From Siphonodentalium dalli (taxonomy: Eukaryota > Mollusca > Scaphopoda > Gadilida > Siphonodentaliidae), in the NCBI GenBank assembly GCA_032622095.1, contig CP136066.1, positions 99,407,319 through 99,471,318 of the forward strand: a DNA stretch of 64,000 bases, in the 5' to 3' direction. Shown in pieces: positions 11,755-22,343 of the stretch; within the stretch, counting starts at the first letter, position 1; the number at the start of each line of letters is the position of its first letter. Position numbers and translations under genes: made by a program. The notes beneath the pieces are model-generated. The model saw only the letters and a list, made by a program, of their open reading frames with translations. It was not told the origin of the DNA and did no database searches.

Positions 11755-12660
11755 TACATTTAAAGGAGTAGGATCTGTCTGTCTATCTGTCTGTCCATGA
11801 TTTTTCTCCCAGACCCCTGGTCCAATTTCAACCAAAATATATGTGGTGACTCGGGGTACACCGACAGATGTTATAACGGCGTTAGTTTTTCAAAAATTTT
11901 ATTTAAACAAAAAAATTAATTAAATAAAAAGTATTGTTGTTGTTTAATTGAGCAAGGAGATAAATCTAAAAATGAAAGTGTCAATGACACTCTAGCTCAA
12001 CTTGGGAAAAAGTTTTTTGCTGAGCAATTAATAAAATGATAAAGTTGGTACACCAATTAATATAGGCTGCAGGTTGTGTCAATGGATTCACATTTGAAAT
12101 CCAAGATGGCTTGTTTTAAAACAAATTTTGGAAATAATTTATGGCTCATATCTAGAGGTCACCCTGAAGATCCATATGAAGTTTGGTGATGATCAGATGA
12201 GGATGCAGTCTGTATGGTGTGTCAAAGGATTTAGTCATACAAAGAGTAAATTCCAAGATGGCTGCTGGCAGCCATGTTTTTCATCGAAATTCTGAAAAAT
12301 TTTGATAGCTCACATCTATAGGTCACCCTGAAGCTACATATGAAGTTTGGTGAAGATCGGATGAGGGATGCAGCATATAGGGGCGTGCCTTATAGAATTT
12401 GTTGATGCACAGACAGATGCATGGATGGCAGATGCCAACCCATGACAAATAGCTCAAACTTTACTTTGTAAATTTGAGCTAAAAATTGAAATTAAATTTA
12501 AAAATAAACATTTTTTTAATATGTTTTTTTTTTAAATCAAATGTTTAAACGATCAAAATTTCCACTTGGACAAAGGGGACACAAGCCCCTCCAATGCTGA
12601 AAAAAGGCTCCCAAAGGGAGCCTGTTTCAGCTAGCAAAAAATAATACAAGAGCAAAATTA
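11755..12660 (+). mobile_element. Helitron-like head and tail split by another repeat
   Basis: The head 'ggatctgtctgtctatctgtc...gacccctggtccaatttcaacc...ggtgactcggggtacaccgacagatgttataacggcgttag' is also found at 17580-17705. A tail hairpin stem GGCTCCC/GGGAGCC lies near 12605-12622, and a related 'gtgcaaagcacacaaaggggaatgtttcag' tail is near 20970. Between head and tail sits the separate element 11970-12486. Boundaries are approximate. Confidence 0.4.
11970..12486 (+). repeat. 'aagatggctgctggc' tandem-core element, copy c
   Basis: A short copy (about two monomers) of the family at 3438-6130. It starts 'gaaagtgtcaatgacactctagctcaacttggg' and ends 'caacccatgacaaatagctcaaactttactttgtaaatttgagctaaaaa', giving clear AGCTCAA-type inverted ends. 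Confidence 0.7.
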
Positions 12661-12899
12661 TTCATCGTTGAGAAATGTTTCTAAGGGAACCAGCTGGCTT
12701 TAACAAACACTGGCAAATTGTTTTCTATGTATGAGGCTGATCCACTGTGTAGCCTACTACCCCAACTGTTCAAACTGTTTTAATCAGGAGTTATCAGTGA
12801 GGTTGTGCCAATCCAGTAAACTGTATATATATATATCTTCTATCAGGATTACTTTAATACCCTCAATCAAAGTGAAGTGGCATAAGTAGATAGAGCCAG

Positions 12900-13345
12900 G
12901 CCTGAGAATATAAAGATGCCTGTCATTTGCAGAATGAGGTCCCCAGAGGGTGAATTTAGTTATGCTATCCTGCATCGCGGGCTAGCATCACCAAATTCAC
13001 CCTCTGGGGACATCATTCTGCATGGCCTCATCTGCTATGGGAGACATAGACTCAGATTGAAGTTCCCAAATGGTGAATATTGTGAAGTACTCTCAAAATG
13101 AACCTCGATTATGCAATGTGTCGTCAGCCAATTTGGGGATATAGAGAAACTAAACTAAAAAAAAAATAGAATCTATGTGAAGAAGTTTCTACAGAAATTT
13201 GATAATAAAGAAACTTTCCAGAGAAGATGAGGCCTAAGCCCTAAGCAGAGTGAGGTCCCCAGAGAGTGAATTCAGTGATGCTAGCCTGCTATGCAGGATA
13301 GGTCACTAAATTCACCCTCTGGGGACCTCATTCTGCAAGTGACAG
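12900..13345. repeat. 'tctggggacctcattctgca' repeat, left part of interrupted copy
   Basis: Contains inverted pairs of 'gcagaatgaggtccccagagggtgaattt' and 'aaattcaccctctggggac', so it can fold back. It ends in 'attctgcaagtgacag', where the hAT-like element 13346-14536 begins, and resumes at 14537. Confidence 0.65.
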
Positions 13346-14536
13346 TAGGGACCTGCGAATATTCGAGATTCAATTTGATGTCGATATCGGCCACCCGAAT
13401 CGAGATCGACACCGAATTGGTCCGCTGATTCGGATATTTTCGAATCAGTGTTACTTTGGTGTAATCTCGTTTTTTTGCATCTAAATAACACATGCCAAAT
13501 GACCTGAACTCACAAAAATTGAAGCACAAGGTTGCCAAGTTAGACAACGTAGTAAATTTTGAATGTATGCCGTTCAGAATAGACGTGCATTATGCAAATT
13601 ATGTGCTTTCGATCGACAAATATTTGTAATGTATGGCCACTATGTAAATTGTCTACACGGTGCGTGATCGCTAGATGCGGAACTCAATTAAATACCTTAT
13701 GTTTAGAACTTCAGATATCAAATTCAGATAATATGAATAAAATTCAATATTAGCCACTGTTATGATCGACAAAACATAGATTGGAATGAACAGAAACGGT
13801 GAGAAACCTTACAATCAGTCAAATACATTCTTAAATGGACATCATCATGCGCGACCAGTTATCTGCGACACTGCCTATAAATTTACTACTTTCAGTTTCT
13901 GTTTCCCAGGAAATCGAGCATGTTGCACCAAGTTTCGATCCGTTGAATCTTGTTGATAACATTTAACACATGTAATTTGTGTCTGTTTTCTGGGACCCCC
14001 TCCGTGAAGACAACTACTGTGAATATGTGATGTAGATGTTTGATACATTGTGGGGTGAACAGTTTAACAGATAACTACCATTGGTATCGGACTACAACAA
14101 TTATATAGCTGAATGGTGTAGGGTGTACCCATGTCCACTTGTGTCAAATCTTTATTATCTGTATTAAATAATGTAGACAAGTGACTTCCATTCCATGGGG
14201 TTTGCAATACATTTTGAACTGTCTTTAAGTGTCTTACTGTAGCTAGATAGAAATTCAATGCAACATATCCCAAACCCTCCATGACACTGAGAGTTACTTG
14301 CCTATGTCATGATTTTCCTTAAAAAAAACACAAGTTCAAACGGATGTTTAAGGAGATTAACATTGTTATCTAGTGAATTTTGCAGTTTTTTTGTCATGAG
14401 ACACCGAAATACACACTGGTAAACAATGTCAATCACTAGCTGATTCGATTCGAGATTTGATTCAATGTTGATATCAGGAAGGAGATTCGATACCGAGATT
14501 CGATTCGATGCAAAATCCCCGATTTGCAGATCCCTA
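13346..14536. mobile_element. Non-autonomous hAT-like element with 8-bp target duplication
   Basis: Termini are TAGGGACCTGCGAATATTCG on the left and TTTGCAGATCCCTA on the right, imperfect inverted repeats extended by 'gattcgag'/'attcgattcg' stretches. AGTGACAG stands immediately outside both ends (13338-13345 and 14537-14544), an exact 8-bp target duplication. The uninterrupted relative at 11440-11465 shows the expected empty site. An 8-bp duplication with TA...TA-type ends is characteristic of hAT transposons. The 1.19-kb body has no transposase-like ORF. Confidence 0.8.
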
Positions 14537-14611
14537 AGTGACAGGCACATTATTTTCAGGCCTGTCTAAAGACATATATAAATATCATTATAATATTGTT
14601 ACCAAAGTATG

Positions 14612-14805
14612 TACAGTAATGCCCTAATTAATCGACTCCAGTAGAATTATGGGTAATTTTTCAGGATTTATCGGAAATATGGCTTGTTGAGAGCTTTCCG
14701 ATGAATGGCAACAAGCCATATTTCCGACTAACTCTGACTAACTCCTGAAAAATTACACATAATTCTGCTGTGGTTATGGAGTCGATTAATTAGGGCATTA
14801 CTGTA
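14612..14805. repeat. Long hairpin (foldback element), 'acagtaatgccctaattaat'
   Basis: A nearly complete inverted repeat. The left arm starts 'tacagtaatgccctaatta' and carries 'tcgactcca' and 'aatttttcaggatt'. The right arm mirrors it and ends 'aattagggcattactgta', with a loop near 14690-14705. It is flanked by TA on both sides. A small MITE-like foldback with no coding capacity. Confidence 0.75.
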
Positions 14806-14886
14806 TGTATATTGCTTGAAAACTAGTCCAAATTAGTTACCACTCCATCTTGGTGGCCACATCAATGAAAAATAACAAGCAGTAGT

Positions 14887-15462
14887 TTAAAGATATGGAT
14901 GGCATTCCCGGTGGGTATATGTTGCTGTTAAAATAGTCACATCAATTAAAACTGACATAAACAGAAAGAATATTAAAATATAGACATACCTTGTTCTTAT
15001 ACCGATCATATATATCGTGTAAATAGTATGTTATTGTCAAGTTAATATGGTGTGTCAGTAAACAAAAGCCATGTTATGTTACAGTACAGTATGTAAAGAG
15101 TATATGATAAGCAAATCACCGGGGAGACTCCACTAGTGGAATTTTGGTTAAAATTTCCACCAAGTTGTTTACAAGATACTGGCTAAAGCTCGCTAATCCC
15201 CACCACTCAAGATTTCAGTTTTGAATGGTTCACTGTGAATTACTCTCCTTAAAAAATGTTGGGTGTTTTGCTTATCGCGAATTATGTACGTGCTGTATAT
15301 AAACAAACGCTCTGCTCACACAAAATGCGTTTTGTGGAAATATCGCATTCATATTATCATTATACTATACTATTACTACCGGTATATTCTTGAGGAAATT
15401 CATATTTTGGAAACTGTTATATATAAATTATAACCTACAACAAACGCCATCTGTGCCTTTAA
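14887..15462 (-). mobile_element. Diverged TTAAAGGCACGTG-family MITE, reversed
   Basis: Runs from TTAAAGATATGGATGGC to GCCATCTGTGCCTTTAA with TTAA at both ends. Read in reverse it aligns loosely with 15801-16276 ('cataccca', 'acagaaagaatattaaaatatagacat', 'gcgtaaatagtatgttattgtcaag'). Confidence 0.5.
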
Positions 15463-15800
15463 TGATAAGGCACACTATCGTTCTATATATATGGTGGCTA
15501 TATTTATACTAGTAGAATTTCTGTGTTGACATTCCATTCCAGTGACCAAGAGTACTGACACAAGCAGTGATGTTACTACAGTTTACATGTTACACTTTTA
15601 CTGATATTGTGTCAGAAAACATCAGTGACAGTGCAATTTTGACAGACTATCCAACCTCATTCACCAACGATGTCCACCTTGTGTTGGGGCAATATTATGG
15701 CAATTTTGTTACTCTCTCCACACACCTTGTTGGTCTCTATTTCAGAATAGTGTTATAATTTCAGAATTGTATTTGGCATTATTTCATATATTTTACATCA
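15463..15800. other. Intron; no gene seen
   Basis: A 63-codon open frame at 15567-15758 has no recognisable motif, splice context or homology cue. Treated as noncoding. Confidence 0.35.
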
Positions 15801-16276
15801 TTAAATGCACGGGCGGCGTTCGTTGCAGAAATATTCATATTTGTTCAAATCGCCATCAACAGAAGGAATATTAAAATATATATAGTTTTGTTCATATGCC
15901 AAACATAATCAGCGCGTAAATAGTATATTGTAGTCAAGACGTACGATGGTGTACGTAAACAAGAGCCTGCTCGTGTTACAGAAATTGTGCTTCTGTTTAC
16001 ACAACACAGCGCAATTCTATTGGTTAATCACACAAAAATGACATAAACGCTCTTTATTATTTCCATATCAGGAAAACAGTAACAAATAACGCTCTTTATG
16101 TTTACCATATCCAGATCTAAACAAAAGGGAAAAAAATAGACAATAACATACTGCTTTAAATATGGTATAAGAACAACGTCTGTCTATATTTTACTATTCT
16201 TTCTGTTTATGGCGGTTTTTATCGGAAGTGAATATTTTAACAGCATACCCACTGCCAATGCCGCCCGTATCTTTAA
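15801..16276 (+). mobile_element. TTAAAGGCACGTG-family MITE, older copy
   Basis: Starts TTAAATGCACGGGCGGCG and ends GCCGCCCGTATCTTTAA, with TTAA at both ends. It carries the family marks 'attcatatttgttcaaatcgcc', 'taaacgctctttatt' and 'ataacatactg'. Diverged from the near-identical pair at 19450 and 46091. Confidence 0.7.
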
Positions 16277-16691
16277 ACACATACGGGTATTCCAGTTTTA
16301 TTTAGAGAACATTACATGTATGTTCCCACCAAAATCCCATGTGTGACAAAGATATGCATTTGTGTCATTACTCTGGGAGACAGCTTGGGAATGCATACAT
16401 CAAATTTTGTATATGTCCACAACACTGGTAGGGCAGGGTAGACATCTTTGTGATGTGAACAGACCACTCATATAGTCACGACCCCAGGTGGTATAACAAT
16501 TTTTTCCCGAAGAAGGGACAAAAAACTGGCTTATGAGCATGGTCTCCATAGTTATTCATAATTTGCCCATGGGAGCCCAAAACCAGTTATTAGCAAGTGA
16601 CTACACTGGAGTAATTAATGTGTTAGTCAATATCTGTGTCATAAGGCAAAATTTTCAGCAGTAACTAGTGTACTCTTAATTCTATACCTAC
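16277..16691. other. Intron; no gene seen
   Basis: Sequence immediately downstream of the exon 2 donor. No further exon recognised. Confidence 0.35.
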
Positions 16692-16775
16692 ATGAAGCCA
16701 TGGCAGTTACAAACATCTTCAGCATGATGAATTTCTGGAATAACATCCCTGAACGGATATTTCCGGGCTCGAAGA
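16692..16775 (-). CDS. YeeE/YedE-family gene, exon 2
   Basis: Minus-strand exon of 84 bases: 'atgttacag' acceptor, 27 full codons, GTAGGT donor. It enters and leaves in phase 1, matching exons 1 and 3. The product, joined to exon 1, reads ...ALEKGR-VFEPGNIRSG and continues MLFQKFIMLKMFVTAMAS. The motif (basic)VFxPxxIRxxMxFxxFIMLKMFxxA is, from memory, characteristic of animal YeeE/YedE homologues just after the first membrane helix. Too short to appear as an ORF by length alone. Confidence 0.85.
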
Positions 16776-16820
16776 CTGTAACATAAAATTATCAATACAA
16801 TACATGTATGGTAATGGTAG

Positions 16821-17412
16821 TTAAAGGGGTACTGTACGCCATTTCCAATAAATTTCCGATGATAACAACGATCTATTATCGATAATATATAGAAACATAA
16901 GTAATTTGAGTCGAAGATGTATTCTGTAAACGCTCAGGTTAATAGGCTATCTTAAACTTTAATAATTTAAAAGTTAATAATTTAATATAAATTGAATTTA
17001 TGGCTGGAGCCATAAAATGGCGTAAATTAAAATACGAATTTCCGTGTACCAGACGTAATCAAATTATAATTGAGGGATACTGGATTAGTAAACCCATTGC
17101 ACACACGATCAGTTGAAACATTATGCTGATACGGGGAGAAAACACAAGCCACTCACTGACTAGTGACGATAAAGGAGTATATGGGACTAGTATGCATATA
17201 TAATATAACTTTTATTTGATACATTTGGTTGAAAAATGTACAAAAATTACTCGACAACGACAATTTGTATTTTTGCATTCCGGTAAATTTGTCATCCGTA
17301 ACACTACTTCGTACTCAACAGACTTTCAAATAATGGAAAATTTGTTACCTTGTTCTCCGACTCGAAGACTATAGAAACCAACAACAACATTTGGCGTACA
17401 GTATCCCTTTAA
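16821..17412 (+). mobile_element. Complete TTAAAGGGGTACTG MITE
   Basis: Begins TTAAAGGGGTACTGTACGCC and ends GGCGTACAGTATCCCTTTAA: inverted ends of about 20 bases with TTAA on both sides. An internal palindrome 'tttatggctggagccataaa' lies near 17000. Relatives are the foldback at 1288-1632 and the half copy at 8988-9372. Confidence 0.85.
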
Positions 17413-17579
17413 TAATAACCAAAATACACAGATAATTCATAATATAGTTTCATATTCTTTAGTAACAAATAATGAAAGAAAGCAATATATTGACCAATTT
17501 AACTTAAAGATTTGGGTGAAATTCCCAAAAATTGTTATTCAAATTATAAGCAGAATTATGCTGAAATCTATATAAATAA

Positions 17580-17792
17580 AAGAGTAGGGTTTGTCTACCT
17601 GTTCGTGATCTTTCTTCAAGACCCCTGGAGCGATTACAACAAATTTGGTATGTTGACTCGGGGTACAAAGGCAGATGTTATAACTGTGTTAGTTTTTCAA
17701 AATGTTGATTTAAAAAAAAAAAATATTAAAAAAAAATGTAAAAAAAAAAATGTAAAAAAAAAAATTTGAATTGAGCCAAATATATATATTTT
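17580..17792 (+). mobile_element. Head of a Helitron-like element
   Basis: 'gggtttgtctacctgttcgtga...agacccctggagcgattac...tgttgactcggggtacaaaggcagatgttataactgtgttagtttttcaaaatg' closely follows the head at 11764-11905. A-rich runs follow, then the outer inverted-repeat element starting at 17793. The lysine-rich 85-codon ORF over the A-runs is not a gene. Confidence 0.45.
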
Positions 17793-18393
17793 TTAAACTC
17801 TTAGCTGCTAAATGACGTTATGACGTCGTGTGCTGGGCTGTTGACATTATTGCCATTTTCCAATGGGAAACTATAACGGGAATACCACAAGAACTATAAA
17901 ACTGACTCGGTTGAAAGGCTATTATCGTTCACCATCGTGGAACATCATACACTGTTAGAAACTTGGAGATACAGTTATTCCAATGCACCAATCTCTGGGT
18001 TCCAGTTATGTATAATGGGCCAATGGCCTACTTCTAGTGTGCTGAAGTAGGTCCGTAGGTACCTACGGACCATATAGCACACGGCGTGCACTTTTACGTC
18101 CGTAATAGTTAGGCCTAAAAAAAAAATACCTTTGTTTCCCTTAACGGAGCTGAAAAATATAGGTGCGGGTGGGCGGGATATTTTTTTTGATTTTTTTTTT
18201 TTTGAAAATCGCCCGAAAGTTCTCACTTTCCCATGTATATATACATGTCAGGTGTGATTTCAATGCTGGAAGCTTCATTATGATATTGGAAGGAGATCAA
18301 CAAGACACAAGACATAAAATAGAATAGCATAGTATTTATTTGTATTTAAAATCACAAAGTACAATAAAAAGTAAATATTTAATACCAATTCAA

Positions 18394-18618
18394 TCAAAAA
18401 TATCCTATACCAACATATGCTACCATTTTCACTTTAAAAGTGTTTAAAATATCGCCAACAAAACACTCATTTTCAACGTTAAACGTTTCCTTTGAATCCA
18501 AGTCCAAACTACTGCATTTAACGACAACGTTGTCCGTAAAACTCATATGGTGTTCTTGAAACACGTGTAAAAACTTCTTAGCATGTGAAACTACGGTAAA
18601 TTTGTTTACCGCGTCCAT
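18394..18618 (-). CDS. Uncharacterised small ORF inside the nested element
   Basis: Codes for 74 residues starting MDAVNKFTVVSHAKKFLHVF. The sequence 'VVVKCSSLDLD' then carries a lone cysteine. AATAAA-type signals on the same strand lie about 50 bases after the stop (18331-18345). The balance of residues is more protein-like than the neighbouring chance ORFs. A hAT-type N-terminal zinc-finger remnant is possible but the second Cys/His pair is not evident. It may be a captured gene fragment, a decayed transposon ORF or chance. Confidence 0.2.
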   Translation of the reverse strand: MDAVNKFTVVSHAKKFLHVFQEHHMSFTDNVVVKCSSLDLDSKETFNVENECFVGDILNTFKVKMVAYVGIGYF

Positions 18619-18715
18619 GAGAGAACTTTTAGATACTTTAGCCCTAACACACTGCTGCTAACCATAATTCGTGACGCCATGACATAGGTGAATATTCCTG
18701 TTTTGATGGAAGTTT

Positions 18716-20655
18716 TAGTGATGAGCCGATTGTCAAATAGAGCTATGTGCCGATTATTTGAGATCACAATCGGCCGATTCAGGTGCCGATTCCTATTATT
18801 GTAATAATTATACCAGAATATGTTATATGTGTTATATAATACTTAGAATTAGAAGCAAGCAACAACCGTAGTAATATGCCAGTACAAAGTATATATACAT
18901 GAGTATACGTTTGGGTAAGTATAGGTAGGTATGGGCGGACTTGTGATCGAATACAGGCACATGTCCTGCAGAGGCTGTGGTACGGGGCCTCGGTGTATTT
19001 ATGTAATGTATTGTATCGACGATGCAATGCATTAACTTTCGGACTTTCCCATGTATTCCAGGCTATTCCACAACAAATAGTTTGAAAGTTTGATGTAGCC
19101 ACCACGTGCATGACGACATATCCACGGCCCGTTATTGATAACAATTCATCAAACGGCATTTTTCTTTGACCCCAATTCAAAGACATCACATCAAAGCAAA
19201 TGAGCCGACTGAACTAGTTGCAAGTTACACCATGTTCACGTCAATTTCGCAGACACGATTTGATTGTCGATTTTGGCATGGTCATCAAAATAATCATTGG
19301 TGGTGACCTATACGTGACGTCACATGAGGCTGACTGGATGGAATGACATTGTCTTCGACTATTTAAAGTTAATCATTAATGGAAAGTTGTGTTGGGTGAA
19401 AGACTTTCAAAAGATTATTACAGATAGTAAAATTAATAAATAAATTTCTTTAAAGGCACGTGAGGCCTTAGTTGTCGAAAATATTCATATTTGTTCCAAT
19501 CACCGTAAACAAAAAACAGTAAAACGCATACAGTTTCGTTCATATATACCACGACCATCGCGTAAACAGCATGTTATCATAAAGACCTAATATATTTTAC
19601 CTAAGCAAGAGCCTGATTGTGTTACAGAAGACAGCACAATGCTACTGACTAATCACAAACAAATGGCATAAACGCTCTTTATTAGTTCCAGATCAGGAAT
19701 TCACCCACAAAGAACGCTCTTTATGTTTACCATCATAATATAAACAAGCATCAGAAAAGTAACTTGTTATGCTTTTGTTTACATATCAATGGTCAACCAT
19801 ATGACAATAACATACTGTTTATGCGATATTTCTTATTTTTATACGGACAAAGTCTGTCTACATTTTGATGTTCTTTCCGTTTGTGGCAGTTTTTGACGGT
19901 TGGAAATATTTTCACAGGATACCCACCGCCAAGGCCAACCGTACCTTTAATATCTGACTATTAATGCTTGTACAGTTTTTATTCCTGCGTCCTGACAACT
20001 GATCAGTACACATGTTATAATATGCTCAATTTAATTGAACAAGCAGTGAAGTCAGCTGCGCAATTAAATGTCACGTGACATGCACTTTCGGTTTCTACAG
20101 TTTATCCCTGTTTTAAGCTGTGTGTACTATATAGATAGATTTGTTGTGCTGCGTATGCATACATTTTGATTTTTGATAGTCTGAAATACATAAATAAAAA
20201 TGTCTACATGTTGATAACGAACAATAAAGTTACGTATCGGCCTACATGAGTCCCATGAGATGTAATTTGTGTACATCATCATATAATTTATGATTACGCG
20301 CAATCACGGCGTCATCATCGAAGCCTGGCTCTAACCCAAAGTGTCACGTGCTTCCCTGCGATCCCCACTGTAATATATTGTTCAAACATAGACCCAGGTA
20401 CGGCCGGTGTATTGAAGAGGAGATGGCTGTATATCAAGTTTGTGTTTGGTAAATCACTTTCCCCATGTTTACTGGTCATTTATTCAACAAAACATCGTCA
20501 TATTTAAAACAGTTTATTGAAGAAAAACAAGCACCTGATTTCTATTTAGACAATCGGAAATGCCGATGTTGAAACCCGACTCCCCGAGTACCGTACCGAT
20601 TGTCATCCGATGGGCCACAATCGGCCGGTTCCGATTGTCGGCTCATCATGCACTA
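18716..20655. mobile_element. hAT-like element, TAGTGATGAGCCGATTG termini
   Basis: Left end TAGTGATGAGCCGATTGTC, right end GACAATCGG-type sequence reversed ('gattgtcggctcatcatgcacta'). 'caatcggccg' recurs at both ends (18768-18776, 20611-20619). Candidate 8-bp flanks 'gaagtttt' and 'gaagattt' agree at 7 of 8 positions. TA-ended termini and an 8-bp duplication suggest hAT. It contains a complete 500-bp MITE at 19450-19950. No transposase ORF survives. Confidence 0.6.
19450..19950 (+). mobile_element. TTAAAGGCACGTG-family MITE, well preserved copy
   Basis: TTAAAGGCACGTGAGGCCTT at the left and AAGGCCAACCGTACCTTTAA at the right, TTAA at both ends. Nearly identical over about 500 bases to 46091-46590, which suggests fairly recent spread. 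Internal marks are 'taaacgctctttatt', 'acgctctttatgtttacc' and 'atacggacaaagtctgtcta'. Confidence 0.8.
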
Positions 20656-20926
20656 GAAGATTTAAACGAAAACAATGTATTTTTTATTTTCCGTAGGCGC
20701 CGCCATTTTACGAAATGCGTCCGGACGTCGAGTCATTAGAAACGGGACTATTATAAAGCGACGAACTGAGACAAACAGCGTCGGCAGCTATTTTCTTTTA
20801 TTTTCGAAAAAATTAAAATAAAAAAATTGTTTTGGTGCGGAAGGTTTTAATAGGTGCGGGCGGGTTAGGGGAAACAAAGGTATTTTTTTTTAGGCCTTAC
20901 GGACGTCATAGCAGCGAAGAGGTTAA

Positions 20927-21657
20927 TTAAATTAGTTTTTTTTTAAATAAAAATGTTCAAAAGATAAAAATATGTGCAAAGCACACAAAGGGGAATGTTT
21001 CAGTGTTGTGCAGGAAACCAGGCGCATGTTTCAGCTATAGCTATTCCTAAATATTGCCTGTTTAATAGTGGTACACATAATCTCAAAATAAGGGTCAGAG
21101 ACAGCTGTGCATGCAGAGACGGGTTGGGGTGAACGGAAGAGCAAATTAAGGCTCCAGCATAGGGAACTGAGAAGAGCGATTGTGTTGAGCCCATCCACCA
21201 CCACTACCACTAATTCACAGTGAACTCAGTATTCTGTATGCTTCGGTACTGAATGTACATCATCATACATGTATGCATTAATTATAGTATGACTACTCAG
21301 TGAGTTCTCTGTGAACTGGTCAATTGAATTACCCCTCCCCCCGACCGAGCCCCTGTTATTACTATATCAGGGTATACCCTTATATACCTTAATATATATA
21401 GTAATACTCTCGGGATCCAAATAAACATACAGGTACTCATATTAAATTTAAAGTAAAAATTCCCCCTGTATATATACTGCTAATTTGGGTCCCTATAATG
21501 TTTTTTATTTCAATCGAAATGACCACTTTTGATATAAAAACCACTTCAATGTGAGATAAAATGATAATTAAGAATCAAACAAAGGCTAACACATCTTCTC
21601 TTGGTTCATATATAAGGCTAAACAAAGACTCACCTCTGTATTTAATATTGAGAACCT
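20927..21657. other. Intron; no gene seen
   Basis: Contains a probable Helitron-like tail near 20960-21005 ('gtgcaaagcacacaaaggggaatgtttcag') and AT-rich sequence with 'tatatatagtaat' repeats. No exon recognised. Confidence 0.35.
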
Positions 21658-21692
21658 CCCCCCCCCCCGGGGGGAGGGGGGGGGGGGGGGGT
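21658..21692. repeat. Poly-C/poly-G tract
   Basis: A run of C followed directly by a long run of G. A simple repeat likely to be unstable in cloning and assembly. Confidence 0.9.
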
Positions 21693-21702
21693 GGTGGTAT
21701 AT

Positions 21703-21882
21703 GATTCGATCAAGCACAGGAGCTTGGAACTTTATCAATAACTACCTTCATTAGGCTAATTAGCAATTTATTGACACAGTCTTATGGCAAAACATTGCTA
21801 ATTAGCCTAATTAAAGCAGTTTAATATCAATATCATGTTATTGATCAAGTTCCAAGCTCCTGTGATTCAAGTTGTGCTTTGA
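21703..21882. repeat. Long hairpin, 'cacaggagcttggaacttt'
   Basis: The left arm 'tcaagcacaggagcttggaac...attaggctaattagcaat' is mirrored by 'attgctaattagcctaatt...gttccaagctcctgtgattc'. The loop lies around 21775-21793. A foldback of roughly 70-80-base arms, imperfect. Confidence 0.75.
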
Positions 21883-21953
21883 TCTTTGTCACTGTTTGTT
21901 GCCACAACCCCTGACTTGGCGTGACATAGACTCGGAGTGTAATATATACATAT

Positions 21954-22115
21954 TATCACAACAGTGTGTTGATCCGTGTCGTTGTATCACGTCGAGTTGA
22001 GGTGGGCAGATTGCTGGATCAAACGAGTTGCCGCAGGCAGCGAGTTTGATTCGACAATCTGCCCACCTCAACGAGACGTGATGCGCTGACACCGATCAAC
22101 TCACTGCTGTGATAA
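21954..22115. repeat. Long hairpin, 'gaggtgggcagattg'
   Basis: The left arm carries 'tatcacaacagtg', 'gttgatc', 'tcacgtcg' and 'ttgaggtgggcagattg'. The right arm reads back 'caatctgcccacctcaacgag', 'gatcaac' and 'cactgctgtgata'. The centre is near 22035 in 'gccgcaggcagcg'. A foldback of roughly 75-base arms. Confidence 0.75.
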
Positions 22116-22343
22116 AAGGTTTATTATATGACACCCAGTTTACAATAATAACCATTTAATTATAGATTTGTTTCAGTTCAGCGTTATGGTTTTCTTATTT
22201 TCAACGGATAAATAGTCCGTCGTCGTTAATCGGCACATCTCGGCAATTTCCGTAGGAGTGTGATCTGATTTGATCCGGGGAAATCTCACTCAGTGTGATC
22301 CGACGATTTGGATTATAGATCGTCAAACAATAGTGGTATTTAG

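Larger units (their letters stand above)
17793..20926. mobile_element. Outer inverted-repeat element hosting two nested insertions
   Basis: The right end, reversed, reads TTAACCTCTTCGCTGCTATG, then 'acgtccgtaaggcctaaaa' and 'atacctttgtttcccc'. The left end has TTAAACTCTTAGCTGCTAAA at 17793 and, after about 280 bases, 'acgtccgtaatagttaggcc' with 'atacctttgtttccctt' (18095-18140). TTAA occurs at both ends. The left arm is thus interrupted or diverged. Inside lie a hAT-like element (18716-20655) and, inside that, a MITE (19450-19950). Confidence 0.5.

Noticed and set aside
21954-22115. Hairpin considered as a tRNA or structured RNA gene
   Set aside because: No cloverleaf, anticodon arm or TTC-box; it is a simple long foldback.
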